Below, piece by piece: positions 37,573-45,216 of a DNA stretch of 64,000 nucleotides (positions are counted from its first letter, which is position 1; every line of letters starts with the position of its first letter). The notes under the pieces were generated by a model. It saw only the letters and a list, made by a program, of their open reading frames with translations. It made no database searches and was not told where the DNA came from. Origin of the DNA: JACPDI01 sp035463475 (GTDB taxonomy: Bacteria > Acidobacteriota > Vicinamibacteria > Vicinamibacterales > 2-12-FULL-66-21); NCBI GenBank assembly GCA_035463475.1, contig DATHTE010000129.1, positions 40,602 to 104,601 on the forward strand, in the 5' to 3' direction. Position numbers and translations under genes: made by a program.

Positions 37573-38922
37573 GGGTCGGATGGCTGGCTGCCTGGCGCCT
37601 TTGGCGATCGCCGCGGCGACACCGCTCAGGCCGATCACGCCGACAAGGTTGGGGAAGATCTGGAGCGCGTTCATCAGGTCTCCCCAGGCCCAGACCAGGT
37701 CCACCTTTGTGATGGCGCCAAACGGGATCAGCAGGCAGTAAGCCCATCGGTACGGCATGACGATGCGGGCGCCGAGCCAGTACTCCAGGAAGCGCTCGCC
37801 GTAGTATGCCCAGCCGATCAGGGTCGTGTACCCGAAAAGGAACACGCAGAAGGCGACCACCGAGCCGCCGACGGCCGGCACCGCGGCGTTGAACGCCGCC
37901 GCGACGGCGGCGGTGCTGGTCAGCCGTTGCTCGACCGGCACGCTCCAGTCCACCACGCCGCTCAGCAGGACCGTCATCGCCGTGATCGTCGACGTCACGA
38001 ACGACACGATAAAGACCTCCATGATCGCGTTGAGGCCCTGGTGCCGGGGGTCTGTGGATCGGGCGGTGCCGTACGCCACGGCCGCGGTGCCATACCCCGC
38101 TTCGTTCGCGTAAAGGCCGCGCGCGAGGCCGTAGCGCATCGCGACGAGGATCCCGATCGATCCGCCCGCCGTGGCGCGCAGCGAAAATGCCTCGCGGAAC
38201 ACCAGGGCGAGCACGTCGGGGATGCGCGGCGCGAACGAGACGATGACGAACAACCCGCCTGCGAGGTAGAGACCGACCTTGAGCGGCGTGAGCTTCTCGG
38301 CAGCGCGCCCGATCGACTTGATGCCGCCGATGATGACCAGCCACGTCAGCACGGCGGTTGACACGCCAGAGACCCACATCGGCACGCCGAACTGGGTGTT
38401 CGCCACCAGCGCGATCGAATTGGTCTGCGTGAACGGCGTGGTCGTGAGCGCGGCGATGCCGGCGACGACCGCGTACGCCATCGCAAGCGCCGGCGAGCGC
38501 AGCCCCTGGCGCAGGTAGAACATGGGCCCGGAGCGCGTTTCGCGCGTGGTGACGTCGCGGAAGGTGACGCCGAGCACCGCCTCGGTGAACTTGATGACGG
38601 CGGCAAAGAACCCGTAGCACCAGATCCAGAACAGCGCGCCGGGGCCCCCGGAGACGATTCCCGCCGCGACGCCGGCGATGTTCCCCGTGCCGATCGTTGC
38701 GGCGAGCGCCGTCATGAACGCCTGGAAGGGCGAGAGCGCGCCGTGCGCGCCGGCATCTGCGTCGCCGAAGAACGAGCGCACCGCCGCCCCGATGCTGCGC
38801 AGTTGCACGAAGCGCAGCCTGAACGTCAGGAACAGTCCGGTTCCAAAAAGGACGACGACGAGAACCGGAATGAAGAGGAAGTTGGCGGTGGCCTGGATGG
38901 CGTCAGCGAGCGCGGCGAGCAC
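37570..38922 (-). CDS. Alanine/glycine:cation symporter (AGCS family)
   Basis: Sodium-coupled amino-acid importer of 450 aa with about 11 membrane segments. Family phrases seen: ALAATIGTGNIAGVAAGI (residues ~73-90), SGGPGALFWIWCYGFFAA, ANEAGYGTAAVAYGTAR and ERFLEYWLGAR. It probably takes up alanine or glycine. Start is GTG at 38922, only 7 nt from an extended -10 TGATATATT, so the mRNA may be leaderless. The 3' end lies in a repeat array. Its location near peptidases and aminotransferases fits amino-acid use. Confidence 0.95.
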   Translation of the reverse strand: MLAALADAIQATANFLFIPVLVVVLFGTGLFLTFRLRFVQLRSIGAAVRSFFGDADAGAHGALSPFQAFMTALAATIGTGNIAGVAAGIVSGGPGALFWIWCYGFFAAVIKFTEAVLGVTFRDVTTRETRSGPMFYLRQGLRSPALAMAYAVVAGIAALTTTPFTQTNSIALVANTQFGVPMWVSGVSTAVLTWLVIIGGIKSIGRAAEKLTPLKVGLYLAGGLFVIVSFAPRIPDVLALVFREAFSLRATAGGSIGILVAMRYGLARGLYANEAGYGTAAVAYGTARSTDPRHQGLNAIMEVFIVSFVTSTITAMTVLLSGVVDWSVPVEQRLTSTAAVAAAFNAAVPAVGGSVVAFCVFLFGYTTLIGWAYYGERFLEYWLGARIVMPYRWAYCLLIPFGAITKVDLVWAWGDLMNALQIFPNLVGVIGLSGVAAAIAKGARQPAIRP

Positions 38923-38929
38923 CAGACGG

Positions 38930-38944
38930 AATATATCAGGGTTC
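38930..38944 (-). promoter_or_regulatory. Extended -10 promoter of the AGCS symporter gene
   Basis: On the minus strand GAACCCTGATATATT, one base different from the rpmE promoter element (33207-33221). TGA-TATATT is an extended -10. The expected transcription start (about 38923) falls at the GTG start codon, so a leaderless transcript is likely. Confidence 0.55.
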
Positions 38945-38950
38945 CGGGCG

Positions 38951-39027
<77 letters not shown>

Positions 39028-39053
39028 CTGGGGCGGTCGCGCTGAGCGCCGGT

Positions 39054-40064
39054 TCAGTCGCGCGCGAGCGTTTCCTGATAGATGACCTGGAGAATGGCCG
39101 CGGTCGGGACCGCGAGAATCGCGCCGAGCACGCCGAGCAGCTCGGCGCCGATCAAAAGCGCGGTGATCACCGTGACGGCGCTCACGCCCACCTGACGGGA
39201 CATGATCTTGGGGACGAGCACGTGGTTTTCGAACTGCTGTTGCAGCAGGAAGAAGATCGCGACGAGGATCGCCTTCTGGTAAGAGATCGTCAGCGCGACC
39301 CCGATCGCGGGGACCGCCGCGAGCAGCGGGCCTACCACCGGGACCATCTCGCCGACCGCTGCGATGAGCGCCAGCACGTAGAAGTACGGAACGCCGAGGA
39401 TCCACAACCCGAGCGCCGCCGTCGTGCCGATCGTGCCGGCGAGCAGCAACTGTCCGTTCAGCCACGCGCTGATCTTCCGCGTCGCTTCGCCGGAGGCGGC
39501 GGCCGCCTGCGCCCGCCGCTCGCGCGGGAACAGCCGCAGAAACGCCGCGTGCAGGCTGTCCGCCTCGAGCAACAGGTAGAAGGTCAGGATGAGGATCGTG
39601 AAGAGCCCGAACAGCCCGCCGACGATGCCGAGCGCGGCGCCCGTGATCGTGCTCACGGCGTCGCCGCTGCCGGGCGCCTGCGCAACCGCCTCGCGCAATG
39701 TCAGGTGCTGGCGGAGGAGACCCTTCTCGATCAGATACTCCTGCGCGCGGCTGAACATCCCAGGAGCGGCGGCCCAGAAGGCCTTTGCCTGGTCGATGAG
39801 CGGCGGCAGGATCAACGCGATGATGATCGACAGCGCGCCCAGGATGACGACGTAGAGCACGAGGATCGCGAGCCAGCGGGGGCTGCGGCGCTGACGACGC
39901 TCGATGAACCGGACGACCGGGTTGAAGCCGATCGCGAAGAGGCCGGAGATGTAGATGAGCAGCAGCACGTGGCGCGCGAGGAACGCCGCGTAGACCCCCG
40001 CGACGCCCAGCGCCGCGATGCCGATCGTCCACAGGACCGTTCGCCTGGACTCGTCCATCGTCAT
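39054..40064 (-). CDS. AI-2E family (TqsA/PerM-like) membrane transporter
   Basis: Polytopic protein of 336 aa with seven to eight membrane segments. The family pattern is clear: an early pair of helices with FAIGFNPVVRFIERR, a long amphipathic stretch after IIIALILPPLIDQAKAFW, and the late motif VPVVGPLLAAVPAIGVAL followed by FENHVLVPKIMSRQVG. Members range from AI-2 exporters to Na+/H+ antiporters, so the substrate is unknown. ATG at 40064 lies 32 nt after the aminotransferase gene, so the two are probably one transcript. Confidence 0.9.
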   Translation of the reverse strand: MTMDESRRTVLWTIGIAALGVAGVYAAFLARHVLLLIYISGLFAIGFNPVVRFIERRQRRSPRWLAILVLYVVILGALSIIIALILPPLIDQAKAFWAAAPGMFSRAQEYLIEKGLLRQHLTLREAVAQAPGSGDAVSTITGAALGIVGGLFGLFTILILTFYLLLEADSLHAAFLRLFPRERRAQAAAASGEATRKISAWLNGQLLLAGTIGTTAALGLWILGVPYFYVLALIAAVGEMVPVVGPLLAAVPAIGVALTISYQKAILVAIFFLLQQQFENHVLVPKIMSRQVGVSAVTVITALLIGAELLGVLGAILAVPTAAILQVIYQETLARD

Positions 40065-40096
40065 GTGCGAGGGGCCTGCCGTGGCACCGCGGCCGG

Positions 40097-41311
40097 TCAG
40101 CGCGCGAGGAATGCGCGCGTGAACGCCGTCATGGCGTCGTACACCTCGCTCAGCTCCTGGAGCGGTGCAAGAAACACGACGCGCATGAATCCCTGGTCGG
40201 GAGGCAGCCCGAACCCGGACCCGTACACGCACAGCACGCCGGTGGCGCGGAGCAGCCCGAGGACGTATTCCTCGTCGGTGCGGCCGGGCGGGAGATCGAC
40301 CTTCGGCATCGCGTAGAACGCGGCGACCGGTGGCACGCACGACATGCCCGGGACGCTGTTCAGGCGTGTGGCAGTCAGCCGGGCACGCTCGCGGAGCGCC
40401 GAGCGGAAGGCGAGCTGGTGCGAACGGTCGCCCCTAAGCGCCGCGACGATCCCGTGCTGCATCGGGCCGGGCGCGCAGAGCCGACCGTCGGCCAACTTCT
40501 TGATCGCCGCCAGTGCGTCATCCAGCCGCTCGTTGCGTCCGACCGCGAGCCAGCCGGCGCGCCAGCCCGGCGCGAGGTAGGCCTTCGACAGCGACGAGAA
40601 CGAGATGATCGCGGCATCGGGCTCGAGGCTCGCGAGCGCCGGAACCGGGCCGTCGTATGCGAGATCGCCGTAAACCTCGTCGGCGAGGATCGGAATGTTG
40701 TACGCCTGGGCGAGCGCGATGAGCTGCCGGCGCACGTCCGGCGGGTACACCGACCCGGTCGGGTTGTTCGGGTCGATGATGACCATCGCGCGCGTGCCCG
40801 CGCCGATGAGGCTGCGCATGTGATCGAGGTCGGGCAGCCATCCGCGCGCAGGATCCGTCCGGTAATACGCGGGCCTCGCTCCGATCTTGGCGAGCACCGC
40901 GGTGTAGAGCGGATAAGTCGGCACCGGCACGAGGACTTCTGTGCCCGGATCGACAAGCGCCTGCAGCGCCAGCTCGATGCCTTCGGACGTGCCGGACGTG
41001 ATCACCACGCGATCGGCTTCCATCGGCATCCCGCGCGACGTGAGTTCGGCGGCGACCGCGTCGCGGGCAGCAGGGATTCCCGGCGAGGGGGTGTAGCCGT
41101 TGTGGCCGTCGCGCATCGCGCGGTGGACGGCGTCGATGAGATGGGGAGGAGTCCGGAAGCCGAAGGGGATCGGGTCGCCGATATTGAGGTAGCGGACCCT
41201 GCGGCCGGCCGCCTCGACCTTTCTCGCTTCCGCCACGATGTTGCGGATGGCGTAGACGAACCCGCCGATCCGGCCTGCGACGGGTATGGCCGCGGCCGTT
41301 CGCGAAGTCAT
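40097..41311 (-). CDS. PLP-dependent class I/II aminotransferase (AlaA-like)
   Basis: Fold-type I aminotransferase of 404 aa. The PLP lysine is in SFSSLSKAYLAPGWRAGW; other family marks are YLNIGDPIPFGF, SGTSEGIELALQAL, DPNNPTGSVYPP and DEVYGDL. The GDP-fG start and LSKAYLAPGWR resemble AlaA-type glutamate-pyruvate aminotransferases. I use ATG 41311 (MTSRTAAAIPV); a longer open frame has no family-like residues. A promoter at 41319-41348 would start transcription at the ATG itself. It probably links pyruvate/alanine metabolism, consistent with the alanine symporter nearby. Confidence 0.92.
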   Translation of the reverse strand: MTSRTAAAIPVAGRIGGFVYAIRNIVAEARKVEAAGRRVRYLNIGDPIPFGFRTPPHLIDAVHRAMRDGHNGYTPSPGIPAARDAVAAELTSRGMPMEADRVVITSGTSEGIELALQALVDPGTEVLVPVPTYPLYTAVLAKIGARPAYYRTDPARGWLPDLDHMRSLIGAGTRAMVIIDPNNPTGSVYPPDVRRQLIALAQAYNIPILADEVYGDLAYDGPVPALASLEPDAAIISFSSLSKAYLAPGWRAGWLAVGRNERLDDALAAIKKLADGRLCAPGPMQHGIVAALRGDRSHQLAFRSALRERARLTATRLNSVPGMSCVPPVAAFYAMPKVDLPPGRTDEEYVLGLLRATGVLCVYGSGFGLPPDQGFMRVVFLAPLQELSEVYDAMTAFTRAFLAR

Positions 41312-41318
41312 TGAGAAG

Positions 41319-41348
41319 ATGTTAGCCCGCGTAAGTTTGCCGAGGCAA
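41319..41348 (-). promoter_or_regulatory. Promoter of the AlaA-like gene, probably leaderless
   Basis: Minus strand: TTGCCT (41343-41348), 18-nt spacer, TAACAT (41319-41324). The start codon follows after 7 nt, where the transcript would begin. No Shine-Dalgarno is present. Confidence 0.5.
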
Positions 41349-41477
41349 ATCGGCGCTTGGATGTAATTTCTACATACTCCGACCATTTTCTCAGCCGGCT
41401 GCCTCGCGAAGATTCACGTTTTCCCGAGCAAATCCGCGATCTCCGGCGTGGCCCGGGACTTGTGATCGGTTGGGGGC

Positions 41478-42464
41478 GTGAGGACTGCGACCTCAGCGTT
41501 GCTCGCGTGCCTGATTGGGTGGATCCCCGGCGTTTCGGAAGGGGATCAGGCCGCGGCGGCAGGACCGGTGATAGGCGCCCCCCCGATCGCGCGCGGGGTC
41601 GGGCAGCCGGCCCCGCGGTTCCGAAGCTCAGTGCAGATGGTCACGGTCGCGGCTGTGGTCCGTGACCACAAGGGGCGATTCGTGCGGGACCTGAAGCGCC
41701 ACGATGTGCAGGTGCTCGACAAAGGAGCGCCGCGCACCATTCAGGAGTTCCGCTCCGACCTGGAGAGCCCCGTGAGCATCGCGCTGCTCTTCGATGAGAG
41801 CGGGAGCATGAGCGTAGGGTCCACCGCCATGGCCGCACGCGCGGCCGCAGCGCACCTCCTGGCGGCGCTGGATAGCCGCCGGGACGAGGTCGCGGTCTTC
41901 GCCTTCGACTCGAAACTCCGCGCCGTCGAACCGTTCACCTCCGATCTCGACGGAGTGCGGACCCGGCTGCTGCAGCCGCAGCCGTTCGGGACGACGTCGC
42001 TGTTCGACGCCATCGCGGGGGCGGCGGAGCAGATCGCGCAGCGCAGCGGCGCGCGCCGCAAGGCGATTGTCGTCCTCACCGACGGCGTCGATACGAGCAG
42101 CCGGCTCCGGCCAGCGCAGGTGTCGGCGAAAGCGAGCGCGATCGACGTGCCCGTGTACGTGCTGTCGGTGGTGCTGCCGCTTGACCACGCGGGCGCGGAG
42201 ACCGCCGTCGAGACGCGCGCGCTGGAGGCACTGGCCACCGACCTGGCGAACATGGCGCAGTGGACCGGCGGGGACGTGTTCACGGCGAGCGCGCCGGCGC
42301 ATTCGAGCACGGCGTCACGGCGCATCGTTTCGGAACTCCGGCATCAGTACTTGATTGCGTTCGAGGCCAGCGCTGAACCGGGCTGGCACCCGATCGAGGT
42401 TCGTGTGAGAGACCGCGGTGCGATCGTGAGAGCGCGCAGCGGGTATGTCGTGGGATCGTCGTAA
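41478..42464 (+). CDS. Secreted VWA-domain protein (VWFA-related acidobacterial type)
   Basis: Protein of 328 aa with a signal sequence (MRTATSALLACLIGWIPGVS). A short Ig-like strand region (TVAAVVRDHKGRFVRDLKRH) precedes a von Willebrand A domain with the metal site DESGSMS (MIDAS DxSxS), Thr in FGTTSLFDAI and Asp in VLTDGVDTSS. The end, LRHQYLIAFEASAEPGWHPI, is the usual C-terminal pattern of the acidobacterial VWFA-related family. Role unknown, probably protein-protein contact in the periplasm. Start is GTG at 41478; GGTTGGGGGC precedes it. Confidence 0.9.
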   Translation: MRTATSALLACLIGWIPGVSEGDQAAAAGPVIGAPPIARGVGQPAPRFRSSVQMVTVAAVVRDHKGRFVRDLKRHDVQVLDKGAPRTIQEFRSDLESPVSIALLFDESGSMSVGSTAMAARAAAAHLLAALDSRRDEVAVFAFDSKLRAVEPFTSDLDGVRTRLLQPQPFGTTSLFDAIAGAAEQIAQRSGARRKAIVVLTDGVDTSSRLRPAQVSAKASAIDVPVYVLSVVLPLDHAGAETAVETRALEALATDLANMAQWTGGDVFTASAPAHSSTASRRIVSELRHQYLIAFEASAEPGWHPIEVRVRDRGAIVRARSGYVVGSS

Positions 42465-42505
42465 TGCCCGCCAGCTGGCGGGAGTGTTGGGAGGCAGGTC
42501 GAATT

Positions 42506-43162
42506 ATGCGGAGAATTGTGCTGGCATTCGGCGTCGTGGCGCTGGTCACGGCGGGCACCAGCGCGTGCGCGACCAAGAAGTTCGTGCGCACGCGCGTCGG
42601 CGAAGTGAACGATAAGGTCACGACGCTGTCCAAGAGCCTGGAGGAAACCCAGGAGCGGACGCGTCAGAACGAGCAGAAGATCAGCGAGGTCGACACTCGC
42701 GTGACGACCGTGGACACTCGCGTGACGACTGTGGCAGACGAGAGCCGCGCGGGGATCGAGAAGGTGAGCCTGCGGGCTGACGAGATCGAGCGCGCGACCA
42801 AGCGCCTCGTGTACGAAGTGGTCATCAGCGAGGACCAGGGGAACTTCAAGTTCGCCAAGAGCGATCTCCCGGACGAGGCCAAGAGCGAGCTGGACCGCCT
42901 GGTGCAGCAGCTGAAGGCCGACCCCAAGGGGGCGTACATCGAGATCGAAGGTCACACGGACAACGTGGGTCCGTTACAGGTCAACAAGCGCATCGGGCTC
43001 GAGCGCGCCGAATCGGTGAAGCGTTATCTCTACGAGCAGCACCAGGTTCCGCTTCACAAGATGAACGTGATCACCTACGGCGAGGAGAAGCCGGTCGCGC
43101 CGAACGACACCCGCGACGGCCGCGCGCAGAATCGGCGCGTGGTCGTCAAGGTTCTCACGTAA
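42506..43162 (+). CDS. OmpA-family peptidoglycan-binding protein with coiled coil
   Basis: Exported protein of 218 aa. The signal region MRRIVLAFGVVALVTAGTSACA may be a lipoprotein signal, although the residue at -3 to the Cys is Thr rather than Leu. A coiled coil of ~75 residues follows and includes a DNA-level 21-nt tandem repeat encoding VDTRVTT twice. The C-terminal OmpA domain has IEIEGHTDNVGPLQVNKR and RAQNRRVVVKV, the peptidoglycan-binding signature. It probably anchors outer membrane to the cell wall. GGAGGCAGG precedes the ATG; an earlier in-frame ATG at 42464 is less likely. Confidence 0.92.
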   Translation: MRRIVLAFGVVALVTAGTSACATKKFVRTRVGEVNDKVTTLSKSLEETQERTRQNEQKISEVDTRVTTVDTRVTTVADESRAGIEKVSLRADEIERATKRLVYEVVISEDQGNFKFAKSDLPDEAKSELDRLVQQLKADPKGAYIEIEGHTDNVGPLQVNKRIGLERAESVKRYLYEQHQVPLHKMNVITYGEEKPVAPNDTRDGRAQNRRVVVKVLT

Positions 43163-43170
43163 AGGTCAGG

Positions 43171-43200
43171 GCCGGCCCGGAACACCAGTGACGGGCCGGC
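43171..43200 (+). terminator. Hairpin without T-run after the OmpA-like gene
   Basis: GCCGGCCCG (43171-43179) and CGGGCCGGC (43192-43200) form a perfect 9-bp GC stem with a 12-nt loop, 8 nt after the stop. No T-run follows, so it may stabilise the mRNA end or need Rho. It ends 3 nt before the candidate RNA. Confidence 0.5.
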
Positions 43201-43203
43201 TTC

Positions 43204-43315
43204 GGAGCGGGCTGCCGGGGGCAGGGAGGCGCCGTGCCGATGAGGGAGCTCTCGGCACTACTATGCCAGCACTTTCGCAGGGTGCTCTGCTTTCCTGCCT
43301 CCGGTAGCCCGCTTC
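43204..43315 (+). ncRNA. Candidate structured RNA, three-way junction
   Basis: The 5' and 3' ends pair over 28 consecutive positions (43204-43231 with 43288-43315), six of which are G-U and none a mismatch. Inside are two hairpins: GTGCCGA/TCGGCAC (43234-43240 with 43252-43258) and AGCACTTT/AGGGTGCT (43268-43275 with 43279-43286), the latter with two G-U pairs. All eight non-Watson-Crick pairs are G-U on the plus strand; the minus strand would have A-C mismatches. That supports a plus-strand RNA. No riboswitch or SRP/6S consensus is recognised. It may be the leader of the ACT gene, the 3' UTR of the OmpA-like gene, or an independent sRNA. Confidence 0.6.
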
Positions 43316-43354
43316 ATCCTCCTCGGTCCTCCCCGTTTTCATCCCACCTTCGGC

Positions 43355-43360
43355 TATGAT
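43355..43360 (+). promoter_or_regulatory. Candidate -10 element for the ACT gene
   Basis: TATGAT (5 of 6), 50 nt before the ATG. If used, the structured RNA would lie upstream of the ACT transcript. The start codon itself is preceded by a GC-rich fold (43371-43406) and no Shine-Dalgarno. Confidence 0.3.
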
Positions 43361-43410
43361 GCTGATGCCCGGCCGGCGGCCCGAGCGGCCGCGGCTCGCG
43401 GCGGCCTCCC

Positions 43411-43791
43411 ATGATTCGTCCCGAGCTGACCCTGCGCCTCCAGAACTCGCCTGGCGCGCTCGCGCGCGTCTGCGACCTGCTCGCCAACGAGCGGATCAAC
43501 ATCAACGCGATGATGATCGATACGAGCGGGACCATGCGGCTCATGGTGGACAATCCGACGCACGCCGCCGGGGTCCTGCGCGAGCGGCACTACGAGGTCA
43601 CGCTGCGCGACGTGCTCTTCGTGCAGCTCGCGGATCAGCCCGGAGCGTTCGCCAAGGTCGCCCGGCTGCTCGCGGCGACCGGCGTGAACCTCGACTACGT
43701 GTACGCGACCGTCCTCGACAACCAGGGCCAGGCGGCCATCGTCGTCGGCGTGTCCGACGCGATGCGCGCGGCCGCGGCAGCGGGGCTGTAG
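43411..43791 (+). CDS. Double ACT domain protein
   Basis: Protein of 126 aa made of two ACT domains in tandem: LTLRLQNSPGALARVCDLLA (residues ~6-25) and LFVQLADQPGAFAKVARLLA (~70-90). The PGALA/PGAFA turn is the usual amino-acid-binding site. No catalytic domain is attached, so it is probably a stand-alone regulatory subunit or sensor. The start is ATG at 43411 without a visible Shine-Dalgarno, in a structured context. Confidence 0.85.
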   Translation: MIRPELTLRLQNSPGALARVCDLLANERININAMMIDTSGTMRLMVDNPTHAAGVLRERHYEVTLRDVLFVQLADQPGAFAKVARLLAATGVNLDYVYATVLDNQGQAAIVVGVSDAMRAAAAAGL

Positions 43792-43818
43792 CCACAACTT
43801 TTCCCGCGGAACTCCGTC

Positions 43819-43824
43819 TATAAT
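43819..43824 (+). promoter_or_regulatory. Consensus -10 element for the M16 pair
   Basis: Perfect TATAAT, 30 nt before the ATG at 43855 and upstream of GGAGG. No -35 match at normal spacing. Confidence 0.45.
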
Positions 43825-43854
43825 CAGGTGCTTTTCAACCATCTGGAGGTGCCC

Positions 43855-45216
43855 ATGCAGGCGGACGCCCGCCGACGGCTGGTCGCCGGAGCGCTCACGG
43901 CGCTCCTCGCCGCGCCGGTGCTCTACGCCGCGTCCGACCCGAAAGTCACGTTCACCGAGGCCAGGCTGAAGAACGGACTCCGGGTCATCGTGGCTGAAGA
44001 CCATACCGCGCCGGTCTTCTCGATCGCCGTGAACTATGACGTCGGCTCGCGCAACGAGCGCAAGGGGCGCACCGGCTTCGCGCACCTGTTCGAGCACATG
44101 ATGTTCAAGGGGTCGCAGAACGTCGGGGCCGGCGAGCATTTCTGGCTCGTGTTCAACAACGGCGGCAACATGAACGGGACGACGAACAACGATCGCACCC
44201 TGTACTTCGAGACGCTGCCGTCCAATCAACTCGATCTCGCGCTGTTCCTCGAGTCGGACCGCATGCGGTCGCTCGACATCACCGGGGAGAACCTGGACAA
44301 CCAGCGGAACGCCGTCCAGGAAGAGCGGCGGCTCGGCGTGGACAACCAGCCGTACGGCAAGACGTACGAGGCCGTCGGTGAGTTGGCGTACGACAACTTC
44401 GCGTACGAGCACTCGGTCATCGGGTCGATGACGGACCTGAGCGCGGCGACCGTGGACGACGTGTCGGCGTTCTTCCGGACGTACTACGCGCCCAACAACG
44501 CGGTGCTGGCGATCGTCGGCGACGTGGACGCCCGGCAGACGATCGAGAAGGTGCGGAAGTACTTCGAGGGCATCCCGTCGCAGACAGCGCCCCCGGACGT
44601 CGACATGACGGAACCCCCCCAGACCGCCGAGCGGCGCCAGACAATCGAGGATCCGCTCGCGCGGCTCGCGCGGCTGGACATCGTCTTCAAGATTCCGCCC
44701 GGAGACAGCCCGGACATCGACGCGCTTCGGGTCGCGTCCTCGGTGCTGGGGTCGGGCCGCAGCTCGCGGCTCTACGAAAACGTCGTGCGCCAGAAGCAGT
44801 TCGCCGTGCAGACCGCGTCGTTCGTGGACGACCGCCGCGGCCCGGGGCTGTTCCAGGTGCTGGCAATGGTCGCACCGGGGCGCAGCCCGGCGGAAGCGGA
44901 GAGCGCGATCCACGAACAGATCGCCTCGCTCGCGACGGGCACGCTGGCGGACTGGGAGATGGAGAAGGCGCGCAACGCGGAGCGCCGCGCGCTCGCGGGG
45001 CGCGTGCAGAGCTCGCTGCAGCGCGCGATCCTGCTGACGGAGTACGCCATCGCGCACAACGATCCGGGTCGCATCAACACCGAGGCCGCGCGCATCGCGG
45101 CCGTCACCGCGGCTGACGTGCAGCGCGTCGCGAAAAAGTATCTCGTGCCGGAAAACCGGACGGTCGTGGTGACCACGCCCAGGCCGGCTGCCGCGCCCGT
45201 CAAGGGAGGTCTGTGA
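43855..45216 (+). CDS. Secreted M16 zinc peptidase, catalytic subunit
   Basis: Processing-peptidase-like M16 protein of 453 aa with a signal sequence (MQADARRRLVAGALTALLAA). The zinc motif is H77-L-F-E80-H81, with the distal Glu in NQRNAVQEERRLG. One M16 unit pair of about 430 residues. It overlaps the next M16 gene (TGATG). In such pairs one subunit carries the metal site and the partner only helps bind substrate; this is the active one. CTGGAGGTGCCC precedes the ATG, so the longer open frame is not used. Confidence 0.93.
   Translation: MQADARRRLVAGALTALLAAPVLYAASDPKVTFTEARLKNGLRVIVAEDHTAPVFSIAVNYDVGSRNERKGRTGFAHLFEHMMFKGSQNVGAGEHFWLVFNNGGNMNGTTNNDRTLYFETLPSNQLDLALFLESDRMRSLDITGENLDNQRNAVQEERRLGVDNQPYGKTYEAVGELAYDNFAYEHSVIGSMTDLSAATVDDVSAFFRTYYAPNNAVLAIVGDVDARQTIEKVRKYFEGIPSQTAPPDVDMTEPPQTAERRQTIEDPLARLARLDIVFKIPPGDSPDIDALRVASSVLGSGRSSRLYENVVRQKQFAVQTASFVDDRRGPGLFQVLAMVAPGRSPAEAESAIHEQIASLATGTLADWEMEKARNAERRALAGRVQSSLQRAILLTEYAIAHNDPGRINTEAARIAAVTAADVQRVAKKYLVPENRTVVVTTPRPAAAPVKGGL

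Noticed and set aside
43204..43315. Assignment of the folded RNA to small SRP RNA, 6S RNA or a known riboswitch
   Set aside because: The SRP GGAAG/GNRA core, the 6S central bubble and the conserved cores of TPP, cobalamin, glycine, SAM, purine and cyclic-di-GMP riboswitches that I can recall are not present.
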